A DNA stretch of 55,781 bases from Thermaceae bacterium (GTDB lineage: Bacteria; Deinococcota; Deinococci; Deinococcales; Thermaceae): the NCBI GenBank assembly GCA_015478585.1, contig JADMIM010000013.1:1-55781 (forward strand), written 5' to 3'. Made by a program: the position numbers and the translations under genes. Below the pieces are notes generated by a model that was not told the origin of the DNA, did no database searches, and saw only the letters and a program-made list of their open reading frames with translations. Shown here one piece after another: positions 33,803 through 43,587 of the stretch (position 1 is its first letter; every line of letters starts with the position of its first letter).

Positions 33803-35746
33803 ATGACGCGCTTGGTACTGGTTTTGCACGCGCATTTGCCTTATGTACGGGCGCATGGCCTATGGCCTTTTGGCGAGGAGACCCTCTACGAGGTTATCGC
33901 CGAGGTTTATTTGCCCCTGGCGCGGCTTTTAGAGCGCCTCGAGCGCGAGGGGGTTCCCACCCCGCTCACCTTGGGCCTCACCCCGGTGCTCTCCGAGCAG
34001 TTGGCCGACCCGCGCGTCAAGGAAGGGTTTTTGCGCCACGCCGCAGACCGTCTGGGCCGGGCCGAAGCCGATTTGGGGCGCTTGAGGGCTGGCGAGTTCG
34101 CGGCTTCGGCGCAGCACAATCTGACCTTTTGGCAAACCACCCTCGAGCACTACCGCAGCCTCACCGGCGACCTGACCGGGTTTTTTGCCCGTGCCCAAGA
34201 ACGCGGGAGGCTCGAGGTCATCACCTCGAGCGCCACCCACGCCTATTCGCCCCTGCTGGCTTCGGATGCTGCGCTGTGGGCACAGGTCAAAACCGGTACC
34301 GAGACCTACCGCCGACACTACCGCCGTGCACCTACCGGTTACTGGTTGCCCGAGATGGCTTATCGCCCCAGAGGACTGTGGAAACCGCCGGTAGATGGGG
34401 CTGCACCGCTGATGCGGGCTGGGGTAGACGAGCTGCTTTATCAAGCTGGTATCCGCTACAGCTTCGTAGATGCGCACCTAGTGCAGGGGGGGAAACCCCT
34501 ATCCCCGACCTATGTCGGATACGGCGAGTCGCAGCCGCCCCAGAAAATCCAAAGCCAGGACGTGACCTACCGCGTTCACGAGCTGCCCAGCGGCCTGCGG
34601 GTGCTGGCCCGCAATCCCGAGACCGCAGTGCAGGTCTGGAGCGCCGACTACGGCTATCCGGGGAATGGGGTATACCGCGAGTTCCATCGCAAAGACCCCA
34701 TCTCTGGGCTGCGCCACCACCGCGTGAGCGGGCGTAAGACTGCCCTGGGCGACAAGGAGCCCTACCTGCCGCAGCAGGCTTTGGCCCAGGCCACCGAACA
34801 CGCCCGGCATTTTGTGGGGCTGCTCACCGAGCTGGCTCAGCAGCATCCGGGTGGGGTCATCTGCGCGGCTTACGATGCCGAACTTTTCGGGCATTGGTGG
34901 TACGAAGGAACCGCCTGGCTCGAGGCAGTATTCCGCGCGCTAAACAGTGTCATGACCATTCAGCCAACTACCGCAGTCGAAGCCATCCGGGGTGAGGCTT
35001 CCCGCACGGCCCTGCCGGAAGGCTCGTGGGGCCGGGGAGGGGCTAACGAAGTCTGGTTGGGGGAACAAACCCTCGATTATTGGCGCTTGGTCTACCGCGC
35101 CGAGGCCCAGATGGTAGAAGCCGCGGAGCGCTTTGGGCGCGAACTCAATGGCAAACGTAGGGCCTTACGCCAACTGATGCGGGAGCTGCTGCTGCTCGAG
35201 TCCTCCGATTGGCCCTTTCTGATTGACAGTGCTCAAGCGACTGAATACGCCCGAACACGCTACGAAGGCCATGCCGAGCGCTTTGCTGAGCTATACGCCA
35301 TGTTGACCACCGACCAGCTCGACTTAGGGCGGGTCGCGGCCCTGGAAAGCCTGGACAATGTTTTCCCCGAGGCCGACACCAGCTTGTACCTGTCGCGCGG
35401 AAAGATTCCGGTGGAGGGCAACCCGGTGGGCGACCTGCTTTCCCAGACTGCTCCAGAGCGTTCGGCCCGGCGTAGTGCCGAAGCTGCCAAATATGGCCCC
35501 TTGCCCACCTCGAAAGCTGCCCTTCCCGTCCGAAAACGCAAGCCTGGTCAGCGCGAACCGCTGGAGAAAATCCAGGGCATCGGAGCGGTGTACCAAAAAC
35601 GCCTGTGGGAAGCCGGAATCCTGACCTTTGCCCAGCTTGCCGCCCTGGAACCCGAAGCCTTGCTGCGAATTATCCAGCCCCGCCCCTGGCAGAAGGTAGA
35701 CGTGCAAAGCTGGATTCTCGAGGCTGGGAAGCGGGCCAGGAGATAA
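33803..35746 (+). CDS. GH57 1,4-alpha-glucan branching enzyme
   Basis: 647 residues. [13 protein letters not shown] is the GH57 start, [11 protein letters not shown] holds the nucleophile Glu184 and [15 protein letters not shown] the acid Asp358. The tail [18 protein letters not shown] is a helix-hairpin-helix domain found in Thermus-type branching enzymes. It makes alpha-1,6 branches in glycogen. ATG 33803 rather than 33794 is used because TAGAAT (33790-33795) is 7 bases before it, and it puts the nucleophile at residue 184 as in T. thermophilus. It complements the GH15 enzyme in glycogen turnover. Confidence 0.92.
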   Translation: MTRLVLVLHAHLPYVRAHGLWPFGEETLYEVIAEVYLPLARLLERLEREGVPTPLTLGLTPVLSEQLADPRVKEGFLRHAADRLGRAEADLGRLRAGEFAASAQHNLTFWQTTLEHYRSLTGDLTGFFARAQERGRLEVITSSATHAYSPLLASDAALWAQVKTGTETYRRHYRRAPTGYWLPEMAYRPRGLWKPPVDGAAPLMRAGVDELLYQAGIRYSFVDAHLVQGGKPLSPTYVGYGESQPPQKIQSQDVTYRVHELPSGLRVLARNPETAVQVWSADYGYPGNGVYREFHRKDPISGLRHHRVSGRKTALGDKEPYLPQQALAQATEHARHFVGLLTELAQQHPGGVICAAYDAELFGHWWYEGTAWLEAVFRALNSVMTIQPTTAVEAIRGEASRTALPEGSWGRGGANEVWLGEQTLDYWRLVYRAEAQMVEAAERFGRELNGKRRALRQLMRELLLLESSDWPFLIDSAQATEYARTRYEGHAERFAELYAMLTTDQLDLGRVAALESLDNVFPEADTSLYLSRGKIPVEGNPVGDLLSQTAPERSARRSAEAAKYGPLPTSKAALPVRKRKPGQREPLEKIQGIGAVYQKRLWEAGILTFAQLAALEPEALLRIIQPRPWQKVDVQSWILEAGKRARR

Positions 35747-35894
35747 CTGCTCTCATCGCGGTTTGTGCCATTTTTGCGGCGACTCATGGTGGCAAAAGGA
35801 GCTGGGTACGGTCTTTCTAACGGGGTGGAGGGCCATATTCTTTCTGAAAACCGCTCTCACACCTGCTTTACCTTGTTCGGTTTGAATAGAGGAC

Positions 35895-37382
35895 ATGATG
35901 CCGCGACTGCTGGGATTGCTGCTGTTCTTTGTGTTGGCCTATGCCCAACCTGCCATTCCTGCGGTCAAACTGGGCCTCAGCCTCAGCCAGGATAGCGCGG
36001 GGGCGGTCATTTTCAGGAAACCGGGCCTCGAGCTGACCTATGTCACCGGAGTAGGCTGGGCTCCACCCCTCGACCCCAGCCTGCCCCCACCCCAGGGTGA
36101 CAAGCTGCCCCTGGAAGTTATTCGGGCAGCAGGCTTGATTGCCGCTCCAGAAGCTGGGATACGCTTTTCCTCCGACGACAACCGCCTGCGCTTGGTGCTG
36201 GATTTGCCCCCCGGAACCGACCCCAGCACCCTGCCCGCCCTAGACCTCGCGCCCTATCCTGGGCGCTTGCAGCTCAAGCTGCCGTATTTTTTGCCGGGCC
36301 TCGAGGGGCAGACCCCGGCCAATGTTGGCCTGGATGCCCAATACGGCCAGCAGGGTACGGTGATTAGCGTGCAGGCTCCCCCCTCGCGCATCTACCGCTA
36401 CCGCAGCCTGACCCTGGATAATCCGGTGCGCTACGTACTAGACGTGTATTACCTGCAACCAGAAAAAACCGAAGTGGTGGCCCCCGGCATAACCTACCAC
36501 GAGCTATGGGCCTGGACTCCCGAGCCCCTGCGGATGTACGTGCTCGAGGCCAACCCCGGAAGCTGGCGGATGGAGCCGGTGGGACAGCCCGGAGTTCGCC
36601 AGACCCTCGACAAAATGGCTCCCAATGCCTTGGCAACCCTCAACGGTGGCTATTTTGATAGCCGCACTGGAACGCCCATTGGTCTGTGGATCAAGGATGG
36701 GGTGGCTATCAATTTTCCCTATGGGCGCAGCGCGGTGTTGTGGCAAGGGGAGAATGTGTTTGCTGGAATTCCCCGCTTCAATACAACCGTGGTCAGCGCC
36801 GATGGGCGCAGCTTCAGGGTCGGAATCAATCTGGTTCACGGCAAATATACCGCCTACACCATCCCTGGCCCGGCAGGGGTGGCAGGGGAAAACGTAAACG
36901 TGGTGCAGGGGGACAAGGTGGTGGCGACCTACCCCGCTCCTTACATACTTCAAGCAGGATACTGGGCGCTCTCCTTTCCACCCGCCGAACCCCTGGCCCA
37001 GACCGGCGACAGCCTCAAACTTTATGGCTCCCTCGAGCCCCCCACCAACTATGCCCTCGAGGCTGGCCCCCTGTTGATTCAGGGGGGGGTCAACGTTTAT
37101 CGCCCCGATGCCGAACCTTTCCGCGATAAGTCACCCATCCTCAGGGTAGCAGCGCAGTCGGCGTTGGCCTGGACCCAGCAGGGAGGTTTGTGGTTCGTGG
37201 TGACAGAGCCGACCCTGCCCGGCGTGCTGGCCCAAGCCCTACTGGGGCAAGGCGCGTGGGGAGCCATCCGCATGGACGGGGGCGGCTCGGCCCAGCTCTG
37301 GATTCATGGGCAGTTGCGCAACCCCGTAGACGGCGTGCGCCCCGTGGTGAGCGGGCTGGCGCTATATCCCAAAGGGCGATAA
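35895..37382 (+). CDS. Secreted phosphodiester glycosidase family protein (NAGPA/DUF2233) with AMIN-like N-terminus
   Basis: 495 residues with a signal peptide (LLGLLLFFVLAYAQ). Residues about 60-180 contain NRLRLVLDLPPG and NPVRYVLDVYYL, like AMIN-type envelope-targeting beta domains. From about 240, NALATLNGGYFDSRTGTPIGLWI and AIRMDGGGSAQLW are the NAGPA blocks. Characterised members remove N-acetylglucosamine 1-phosphodiesters; the bacterial substrate is probably an envelope glycan but unproven. ATG 35895 or 35898, both just after AGAGGA. Confidence 0.85.
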   Translation: MMPRLLGLLLFFVLAYAQPAIPAVKLGLSLSQDSAGAVIFRKPGLELTYVTGVGWAPPLDPSLPPPQGDKLPLEVIRAAGLIAAPEAGIRFSSDDNRLRLVLDLPPGTDPSTLPALDLAPYPGRLQLKLPYFLPGLEGQTPANVGLDAQYGQQGTVISVQAPPSRIYRYRSLTLDNPVRYVLDVYYLQPEKTEVVAPGITYHELWAWTPEPLRMYVLEANPGSWRMEPVGQPGVRQTLDKMAPNALATLNGGYFDSRTGTPIGLWIKDGVAINFPYGRSAVLWQGENVFAGIPRFNTTVVSADGRSFRVGINLVHGKYTAYTIPGPAGVAGENVNVVQGDKVVATYPAPYILQAGYWALSFPPAEPLAQTGDSLKLYGSLEPPTNYALEAGPLLIQGGVNVYRPDAEPFRDKSPILRVAAQSALAWTQQGGLWFVVTEPTLPGVLAQALLGQGAWGAIRMDGGGSAQLWIHGQLRNPVDGVRPVVSGLALYPKGR

Positions 37383-37435
37383 GGGCGAGTTGCCCCGACC
37401 CGGCTTCGGAGCATAACCCTGGCGAGGTTTTTTAG

Positions 37436-37454
37436 CCCCCCTTAGTAAGGGGGG
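37436..37454. repeat. REP-like CCCCCCTTA hairpin
   Basis: CCCCCCTTA and TAAGGGGGG form a nearly loopless stem, followed by TTAGGGGGATT. It lies between convergent genes (37382 and 37575) and might reduce read-through, but no U-tract follows. The rest of the 37383-37574 gap shows no gene. Confidence 0.5.
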
Positions 37455-37574
37455 TTAGGGGGATTAAAGCGGATGCCCTGTAGCTTTTATCTATCTGAAG
37501 TCGGTATGACTTCGGGTGTGGAGTGATTGTGGGAAACGTTGTCAGAGGTTCATTTTCCCTGGGTTCAAGCAGCG

Positions 37575-38456
37575 CTATAGGGGCTCGGAGAGCCGCCACT
37601 GGATGCCTGCCAGCCCCACCCCAATCACCACGGTTTCCAATAGTGACCACACGCTGGAGTTGGGCAAAAGATTGGTGAAGTAGGCATACAAATAGCCCAG
37701 CACAAATACCAGCGTCACCAAGGCCCAGACCTTGAGCCAGACCATTCCCCCGCGCCGGACAGGCGTAGGCGTGGGGCCTATATAGGGTGGGGGAGGAATG
37801 GTGAGGTTGTCCATCACGGGATTGGGGGCGGGTGGGACAGGAGCCGATTTGTGTTCGGGTTCGGTCTTGGGTGCGCCCTCGTAGGCCCAGATAGAGTCTG
37901 AAGGTTCGTCGGGGAGGGTTCGGGGAGGCTCGACGATGTTGATGGCCGGATTGATGGCTCGAGACGACAGGTCAGGGGCGGCAGGCTTTTCGGGGAGGCT
38001 TTCTTGGGGGGTAGGGGCTGACAGGTCTAGGGTCTGGGGGTCGCGCTGCAAGCTCTGCACGGGCTCTGGTTTGGCTATGGGTTGTGGCTCAGGGGTCGGT
38101 TCGGGTTCTATGGGTACGGGCACGGGGCGCGGCGGCTCTCCAACTTGAGTGGGCATAGATTTAGCCCGCAGCACATGGCTTTTGAGCGATTCCAAAAACT
38201 GCTTGAGTTCGTCGCGCTGGAAAGCCCTGGGAGAGATTTCCATGAGGGGGCCGGACTCACCCGAGACATCTACCTTGCCGGTTTCTTTATTAACTCCAAT
38301 GCGCTTGATGCTGGAAAGCCGTGCAGTCTGATGGGTAGTATCGTCTATAAAAAACAATTCTCGCTGGGTAAGAGCCAACAGGCCACCCTGACCGTCTAAG
38401 CGGGCTACAATTTCAGCCAATGTGAGGCTGGAGAGCTGAGAGTCATATTTGCTCAT
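37575..38456 (-). CDS. Hypothetical protein: PH-like N-domain, Pro-rich linker, two C-terminal membrane helices
   Basis: 293 residues, not recognised as a named family. Residues 1-95 look like a small beta-rich domain (LLALTQRELFFIDDTTHQTARLSS). Then a Pro/Glu-rich linker of about 120 residues with many PEP and PVP repeats, then GGMVWLKVWALVTLVFVLGYLYAYF and a second hydrophobic helix near the end. Probably tail-anchored in the cytoplasmic membrane with the N-domain inside. The ATG at 38456 is 7 bases after TAGACT, so leaderless; a longer start at 38498 is not needed. Confidence 0.75.
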   Translation of the reverse strand: MSKYDSQLSSLTLAEIVARLDGQGGLLALTQRELFFIDDTTHQTARLSSIKRIGVNKETGKVDVSGESGPLMEISPRAFQRDELKQFLESLKSHVLRAKSMPTQVGEPPRPVPVPIEPEPTPEPQPIAKPEPVQSLQRDPQTLDLSAPTPQESLPEKPAAPDLSSRAINPAINIVEPPRTLPDEPSDSIWAYEGAPKTEPEHKSAPVPPAPNPVMDNLTIPPPPYIGPTPTPVRRGGMVWLKVWALVTLVFVLGYLYAYFTNLLPNSSVWSLLETVVIGVGLAGIQWRLSEPL

Positions 38457-38562
38457 AATTAGGAGTCTACAACATATGCCCGGCCTGCCCCAGGCCATTT
38501 CGCCGACCCCGCGCCTGGACAGTCTGCTGGCCTCGAGCCAAGGTGCTTTAGGACAGAATTTT

Positions 38563-38591
38563 TTGCTTTATCTGCCGCATTAATTCATAAT
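38563..38591 (+). promoter_or_regulatory. Promoter of the GDPD gene
   Basis: TTGCTT (38563-38568), 17 bases, CATAAT (38586-38591). The gene start at 38618 is 26 bases downstream with an AGAGGTG ribosome site, one of the few conventional leaders here. Confidence 0.5.
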
Positions 38592-38617
38592 GGGACTGGC
38601 TTTTTGAAAGAGGTGTC

Positions 38618-39301
38618 ATGGTGCAAATTCCTCATCCACTTTTGCTAGGCCACCGGGGTTCTCCCCGTCAGGCCCGCGAAAACACCCTCGAGTCGTACCG
38701 ACTGGCGCTACAAGCCGGGCTGGACGGCCTCGAGCTGGATGTTCAGCGCACCCACGACGGGGTTTTGGCAATCCACCACGACTTCGACCTGCAAGGCCAG
38801 CCCATTGCTACTCAGACCTGGGCCGAACTCCGGGCCAAGGCTCCTTGGATGCCGCGTCTGGAAGAGGTGCTGGAGCTAAGCCAGGAGTTCCCTGGATGCT
38901 GGCTCAACTTAGAACTCAAAAGCCAACCTCCCGAAACTGACGGACGCGAGCAAGCCTTGGTAGCCACTTTGCACCAGGGGCCGAGCCTGGAGCAGGTGTG
39001 GATTAGCAGTTTCGACCCGCTGGCGCTAATTCGCCTGAAGAACTTAGGGGTTGGCGTACCTCTGGCCCTGCTGGCCCATCAGCCTGAAGTGCTCGAGCTG
39101 CTTCCCTGCTTGCCGGTGCAGGGTGTACATCCGCACCACACGATGCTAAGTGAGGCCAGCCTCGCCAACTTCAAAGCCAGAGGGCTGTTTGTGTCCACCT
39201 GGACAGTCAACGACCTGACCCTGGCGAAAACCTTGCTAGCCTGGGGAGTGGACGGCCTGATCGGGGACTTTCCCGAGATACTTTTGCCCGCTCGAGGCTG
39301 A
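38618..39301 (+). CDS. Glycerophosphodiester phosphodiesterase
   Basis: 227 residues. LLGHRGSPRQARENTLESY (catalytic His and ENT), LELDVQRTHDGVLAIHHDFDL (metal Glu/Asp and second His) and STWTVND near the end are GDPD motifs. Splits glycerophosphodiesters to glycerol-3-phosphate and an alcohol; no signal peptide, so cytoplasmic. Start ATG 38618 with AGAGGTG 3 bases before. Confidence 0.93.
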   Translation: MVQIPHPLLLGHRGSPRQARENTLESYRLALQAGLDGLELDVQRTHDGVLAIHHDFDLQGQPIATQTWAELRAKAPWMPRLEEVLELSQEFPGCWLNLELKSQPPETDGREQALVATLHQGPSLEQVWISSFDPLALIRLKNLGVGVPLALLAHQPEVLELLPCLPVQGVHPHHTMLSEASLANFKARGLFVSTWTVNDLTLAKTLLAWGVDGLIGDFPEILLPARG

Positions 39302-39343
39302 ATTGAACCGCTCCCAACTTGGTCTTGCGCTACTCTAAAAGCC

Positions 39344-39535
39344 ATGCAAGGGATACACCTCAAGCTCATCACTGCAGGCGATTCGGACGTGTTCCAGGAG
39401 CGCCTGAACCGCTTCGTGGAAAGCCTGCCGGAAGAAGCCCTGATTCTGGATATCAAATTTTCTACCGCCTCGAGTGGCTCTCAGACCACCTATTCGGCTC
39501 TGGTGCAGTACAAGGCCGTGGAGGAGTGGAATTAG
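39344..39535 (+). CDS. Small conserved-type protein, Cse60-like
   Basis: 63 residues. LITAGDSDVFQERLNRFVES, then LILDIKFSTASSGSQTTYSALVQY, recalls the short Cse60/DUF2758-like beta-alpha-beta proteins with a DIKFS strand. No function known. ATG is 7 bases after TACTCT (39331-39336), leaderless. 42 bases after the GDPD stop. Confidence 0.65.
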   Translation: MQGIHLKLITAGDSDVFQERLNRFVESLPEEALILDIKFSTASSGSQTTYSALVQYKAVEEWN

Positions 39536-39617
39536 GGTGTCGGGGTCGGGGGAAAGTCAAGGGCGACCCCCACGAACTCCGAGTTACTCAGCAATTTTGT
39601 GAAGGCCCACGTGCCTT

Positions 39618-39647
39618 TAGTGCCCCCCTGTGCACAGGGGGGCACTA
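39618..39647. repeat. Perfect 30-bp palindrome
   Basis: TAGTGCCCCCCTGTG at 39618-39632 is followed directly by its exact reverse complement to 39647. It lies between convergent genes (39535 and 39706) and could form a cruciform or an RNA hairpin on either strand. No U-tract on either side. Confidence 0.8.
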
Positions 39648-39705
39648 TGAAAAGGTCAGCGTGTACGAAATTGCGGGGTGGTCGGCAACTTCGGGGGGTC
39701 GCCTT

Positions 39706-40722
39706 TCACGCAATCTGTAAAGCCTGTCTGATGCGCTGTAAGGCCATAGGAACCGCTTCGTCGGGCAGGTCGCGGTGGGTGACGAAGCGCACCCGGCTGC
39801 CCAGTGGGTTGGCGAGCAGGCCCAAACCTGCTAGCCGCTGGGCGAAGTGGGTCGCGCTCGTCCCACCCACGTAAACCATGTTGGTCTGCACCGACTGTAG
39901 GTCTACTTCGAGCCGCAACTCGAGCATTCCCTCGGCCAGGGCACGGGCCATTTGGTGGTCACGCTGTAAGCCCTTTGGCCCCTCGGTGAGGGCAATTATC
40001 CCCGCCGCCGCCAAAACCCCAGCCTGCCGCATTCCGCCGCCCAGCAACTTGCGGTAACGCCAAGCCTCGGCGCGAAACTCCTTGGGCATCAGCAAAATCG
40101 AACCTACCGGTGCTCCTAGCCCTTTGGAAAGGCAAATCGAGACGGTACGAAAGCCCTTTGCAACCTCGGCAGGCGAGACATTTAGGGCAGTGGCAGCATT
40201 GAATAGCCGCGCCCCGTCGAGGTGAATCGGCAGTCCAGCTTCCTGGGCGACCTGCTGAATAGCGTGTTGGGCCTCGAGGGGAACCACCGTCCCTCCCGCG
40301 TAGTTGTGGGTGTTCTCGAGTTCAATCAACCCCGTCGGAGCCTGATGCACCGAAGTATGCACCGCTGCCCGCACCGCCTCGGGGTCGGGTGTGCCATAAG
40401 GTGCGTCCACCAGCCGAATCGTACCGCCGGAAAGCACCGCCAGCGAGCCGGGCTCGTACTCGTAGATGTGGGCTCCCTTGGGCGCGATGACTTCCTGCCC
40501 ACGTTTCAAGTGCAGCATCAGGGCGACTTGGTTGGTCATGGTGCCAGACGGCATATATAGCCCAGCTTCAAAACCCAGCATCTCGGCGGCCTTGGCCTCG
40601 AGCCTATTAACCGTGGGGTCTTCGGAGTACACATCGTCGCCCACCTCGGCCTCGGCCATTGCGTGGCGCATGGTCGGGGTGGGCTTGGTCACGGTGTCGG
40701 AGCGGAAATCGAGGATGTGCAT
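39706..40722 (-). CDS. ltaE: Low-specificity L-threonine aldolase
   Basis: 338 residues, fold-type I PLP enzyme. [19 protein letters not shown] at the start, [10 protein letters not shown] (Asp contacting PLP) and [13 protein letters not shown] with the Schiff-base Lys200 are diagnostic. Splits threonine or allo-threonine to glycine and acetaldehyde. ATG 40722 is 7 bases after TAGACT, so leaderless; divergent from the aldo/keto reductase gene with both promoters in 59 bases. Confidence 0.93.
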   Translation of the reverse strand: MHILDFRSDTVTKPTPTMRHAMAEAEVGDDVYSEDPTVNRLEAKAAEMLGFEAGLYMPSGTMTNQVALMLHLKRGQEVIAPKGAHIYEYEPGSLAVLSGGTIRLVDAPYGTPDPEAVRAAVHTSVHQAPTGLIELENTHNYAGGTVVPLEAQHAIQQVAQEAGLPIHLDGARLFNAATALNVSPAEVAKGFRTVSICLSKGLGAPVGSILLMPKEFRAEAWRYRKLLGGGMRQAGVLAAAGIIALTEGPKGLQRDHQMARALAEGMLELRLEVDLQSVQTNMVYVGGTSATHFAQRLAGLGLLANPLGSRVRFVTHRDLPDEAVPMALQRIRQALQIA

Positions 40723-40781
40723 AGAAGCCAGTCTAAATCCAAAACAGCCTCAGCGCACGTGGAGAGCGATATACTCAGCCT

Positions 40782-41708
40782 GTGATCTATCAGTCAATTT
40801 CTGGCCTCGAGAAACCCCTTTCCCGCTTGGTGATGGGTGTGGACAACCAAACCACTTTGGAACAAGCCGCCCGGATATTCGACGACTACCTGGAGCGCGG
40901 TGGCAACGTCTTCGACACCGCTTACACCTACGGTAAAGGTGTGTGTGAAGCCGTGTTTGGTGAGTGGCTCGAGTCGCGCGGGGTGCGCCAGAAAGTCGTC
41001 ATCATCGGCAAGGGGGCGCACACGCCCTACTGCAATCCCGAAGCCCTGAGCACCCAACTGCTCGAGAGCTTAGAGCGCCAGCGCGTCTCCCACGTAGACC
41101 TCTACTTCATGCACCGTGACAATCCCGAGATTCCGGTGGGCGAGTTCGTGGAAGTGCTGAACGAGCACGCTCAGGCTGGGCGCATCGGGGGGGTGTTCGG
41201 CGGCTCCAACTGGAGCTTAGAAAGGGTGCAGGCGGCGAACGAATATGCGGCTTCCAAGGGCTTGCAGGGCTTCGGCGCGGTAAGCAACAACCTCAGCCTG
41301 GCCCGGATGGTCGAGCCACCCTGGGACGGGTGTATCTCGAGCAAAGATGCTGAGTTCAGAAGCTGGCTCGAGGCCACCCAGACTCCGCTTTTCCCCTGGT
41401 CCAGCCAGGCTCGAGGTTTCTTCACCAGGGCCGCCCCCGACGACTATTCCGACCCCGAGCTGGTGCGCTCCTGGTACAGCGAGGATAACTTCCAGCGGTT
41501 GAACCGGGCGCGGAAGTTGGCTGCTGATAAAGGGGTGGAGCCCATCCACATCGCGCTGGCTTACGTGCTGAATCAGCCGTTCCCGACCTTCCCGCTGATT
41601 GGCCCGCGCTCGACGGAGGAAACGGCGAGTTCATTCAGGGCTTTGGCAGTTTCGCTCTCGCCAGACGAAGCGAGGTGGCTGAACCTCGAGGCTGACCAAC
41701 TCAACTAA
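40782..41708 (+). CDS. Aldo/keto reductase
   Basis: 308 residues. The catalytic tetrad is visible: Asp45 and Tyr50 in FDTAYTYG, Lys77 in IIGKGAH, and the His of LYFMHRDN near 112. NADPH-binding loop LIGPRSTEE near the end. Reduces aldehydes or ketones, substrate unknown. GTG start 6 bases after TATACT (40770-40775), leaderless. An HxlR-type regulator gene converges on it from the right. Confidence 0.92.
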   Translation: MIYQSISGLEKPLSRLVMGVDNQTTLEQAARIFDDYLERGGNVFDTAYTYGKGVCEAVFGEWLESRGVRQKVVIIGKGAHTPYCNPEALSTQLLESLERQRVSHVDLYFMHRDNPEIPVGEFVEVLNEHAQAGRIGGVFGGSNWSLERVQAANEYAASKGLQGFGAVSNNLSLARMVEPPWDGCISSKDAEFRSWLEATQTPLFPWSSQARGFFTRAAPDDYSDPELVRSWYSEDNFQRLNRARKLAADKGVEPIHIALAYVLNQPFPTFPLIGPRSTEETASSFRALAVSLSPDEARWLNLEADQLN

Positions 41709-41761
41709 AGCCTGCCTTTATCCCACAGGATTCGTATAGCTTATCGCGGTTTGCGCTATTT

Positions 41762-42055
41762 TTACCGCTCCCACTTTGCCAGGGCCTCGAGCGTAGGCCG
41801 CAAACCTTTTCCCGAGCTGGTGAGGGCATAATCCACCCGGGGGGGAACCTCGTTGTACTCGGTGCGGGTGATGAGTCCAAATTCCTCGAGTTCCTTGAGC
41901 CGTAGCGAGAGCGTGCGCGGAGGCAGGGCAGTTATGTGCTGCAAAGCCCCAAAACGTAGTGAGCTGGAAGTGAGGGAATGCAAAATGGCATATACCCCGC
42001 GCTGGCCCAGCAGCTCCAACATCATTTCCAGGGGTCGCTCGACTGAGTTAATCAT
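41762..42055 (-). CDS. HxlR family transcriptional regulator
   Basis: 97 residues, winged helix. LLGQRGVYAILHSLTSSSLRFGALQHIT, PPRTLSLRLKELEEFGLITRTEYNEVPPRVDYALT and a short C-terminal helix are the HxlR blocks. No Cys, so not a thiol sensor of the YodB kind. ATG 42055 lies 6 bases after TAGCTT. The nonamer CAAAGCTAC (plus strand) occurs twice upstream, at 42060 and 42101, and may be an operator repeat. Confidence 0.85.
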   Translation of the reverse strand: MINSVERPLEMMLELLGQRGVYAILHSLTSSSLRFGALQHITALPPRTLSLRLKELEEFGLITRTEYNEVPPRVDYALTSSGKGLRPTLEALAKWER

Positions 42056-42382
42056 GAATCAAAGCTACTCTTCTTCCTCACCCAATAATGTATTAGCGCT
42101 ACAAAGCTACCGTATGGTGGCTTCGGGATGGATCTGAGTTAATGAAAGCATTCAGAGAAATCTCGCCCTGGAGCAGTTTTCATGAACATTCCAGGGCGTG
42201 CATTGCGAGCGCTGCAATAGGGTTTTGCACAACTCACCGATTGGGCCTCAAAAAACCCTACCCGCAAGCGGGGAGAGCTGGAGAGAGGTAAATGCTGCGC
42301 CAAACCGACCAAACTTGACTTATGCAAGAGGCCCAATGAGTTACTGGGCATCGTGGGCGCAGCAACCAAAAACGCGATAAGC
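42056..42382. other. 327-base gap with an imperfect inverted repeat
   Basis: No credible gene. AACTCAccgATTGGGCCTC at 42231-42249 is mirrored by GAGGCCCAATGAGTT at 42328-42342, bounding about 110 bases. A motif GAGCAGTTTTCATGAAC (42171) matches one at 13420. Two direct CAAAGCTAC copies lie near the left edge. Confidence 0.45.
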
Positions 42383-42712
42383 CTACCCAGCCACCGGCTC
42401 AGGCAGGTACTGCGTGCCCCAGCTATCTATGGCCTCGATAACCGCTTGCAGGGCCTGACCCGCCTCGGTGAGGGTATAGCTGGTGCGGGGGGGCATGGTG
42501 GAGTGGATGGTCTTGGAGATAATGCCCATGGCCTCGAGCTTCTCTACCCTCTGCGCCAGCGTGGCGGGGTTGCAACCGCCTACGGCACGGGATAGCTCGT
42601 TAAAGCCCTTGGGGCCGTCGAGGAGGGTGCGAATAATATGCAGCGTCCACTTTTCTTGCAGTACGTTAATAGCTTCGTACACCGGACAAAGAGTAAGGTC
42701 TGAACTACTCAT
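42383..42712 (-). CDS. HxlR family transcriptional regulator with two cysteines
   Basis: 109 residues from ATG 42712 (112 if 42721). [38 protein letters not shown] carries the conserved N-terminal Cys of redox-type HxlR/YodB proteins; a second Cys lies in [30 protein letters not shown] is the wing. It is divergent from the yceI-like gene, and a TACTTT-N7-AAAGTA palindrome lies between them, so it probably represses that gene and itself, perhaps in response to electrophiles or oxidants. Confidence 0.88.
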   Translation of the reverse strand: MSSSDLTLCPVYEAINVLQEKWTLHIIRTLLDGPKGFNELSRAVGGCNPATLAQRVEKLEAMGIISKTIHSTMPPRTSYTLTEAGQALQAVIEAIDSWGTQYLPEPVAG

Positions 42713-42753
42713 TGTTGCCATATCCCCTCGAGGGTAGCACAGAACTTTGTGGG

Positions 42754-42782
42754 TTCAAATACTTTACATTACAAAGTAATAT
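42754..42782 (+). promoter_or_regulatory. yceI promoter with HxlR-type operator
   Basis: TTCAAA (42754-42759), 17 bases, TAATAT (42777-42782). Inside the spacer, TACTTT (42760-42765) and AAAGTA (42773-42778) form a perfect 6-bp inverted repeat around 7 bases, similar in layout to YodB/HxlR operators. Confidence 0.6.
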
Positions 42783-42843
42783 GGTTTATGATTTGGAGGT
42801 TGGCTCAGAGGTCAAGGCTGAGTCACTTCTAAGGAGAATCCCT

Positions 42844-43380
42844 ATGAAATGGAACCTCGATACCGCCCACACCAGTATTGACTTTAAAGTCCGCCATATG
42901 GGTATCAGCAGTGTCCGGGGCTCGCTCAAGGCTACCGGCGGCAGCGTGGAAACTGATGACGCGGGCCGCCCCACCAAGATCGAGGCCATTCTCGACCCCG
43001 CCAGCATCGCCACCGGCGAACCCCAGCGCGACGGCCACCTGCGCTCGCCCGATTTCCTGCACGCCGAGGCCCATCCTGAAATTCGCTTTGAGAGCACCAA
43101 AATCGAGCCTCTGGGCGGCGACAAATACCGTATCAGCGGCAACCTGACCATCCGCGACACCACCAAGCCGGTAGTCTTGCAGGCCGAAGCCACCGCACCC
43201 ATCAAAGATCCCTGGGGTATGCAGCGCATCGCTGCCTCAGCCAGCGGCGAAATCAACCGCAAGGACTGGAACCTGACCTGGAATCAGGTGCTGGAACTCG
43301 GTGCCCTGCTGGTGGGTGAAGAGGTCAAATTCAACCTCGAGGTCGAGGCGGTGGCCCCGGTGGCTGCTGCTGCAAAGTAA
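42844..43380 (+). CDS. YceI family protein
   Basis: 178 residues. [26 protein letters not shown], then [35 protein letters not shown] and [11 protein letters not shown] are the YceI lipocalin-like barrel blocks. The T. thermophilus relative binds a polyisoprenoid; no signal peptide here, so cytoplasmic. ATG 42844 has AAGGAG 7-8 bases upstream; an in-frame upstream ATG at 42781 lies at the promoter. Confidence 0.9.
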   Translation: MKWNLDTAHTSIDFKVRHMGISSVRGSLKATGGSVETDDAGRPTKIEAILDPASIATGEPQRDGHLRSPDFLHAEAHPEIRFESTKIEPLGGDKYRISGNLTIRDTTKPVVLQAEATAPIKDPWGMQRIAASASGEINRKDWNLTWNQVLELGALLVGEEVKFNLEVEAVAPVAAAAK

Positions 43381-43587
43381 AACATAGCCCCAAGGGTTCT
43401 CAGCGGGGTTCAATCTGTCTGTCTGGGAGCCTTTACCTTGGTTTTCTGTCGTTCTTAAGGGCAAAAATACTTCTGCAAAGGTGTTTGAATTGCAGCCTTT
43501 AGAGCGGTTCCCGCGATATTCGGTAAACCGCCCTGATTGCTGGCGTGGGGCTCATTCAACGTTTCTGAAGCCCTCTACACTGTCCTC

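Noticed and set aside
42139-42369. A 76-codon minus-strand frame in the 327-base gap
   Set aside because: No ribosome site, odd composition, lies across an inverted repeat; treated as non-coding.
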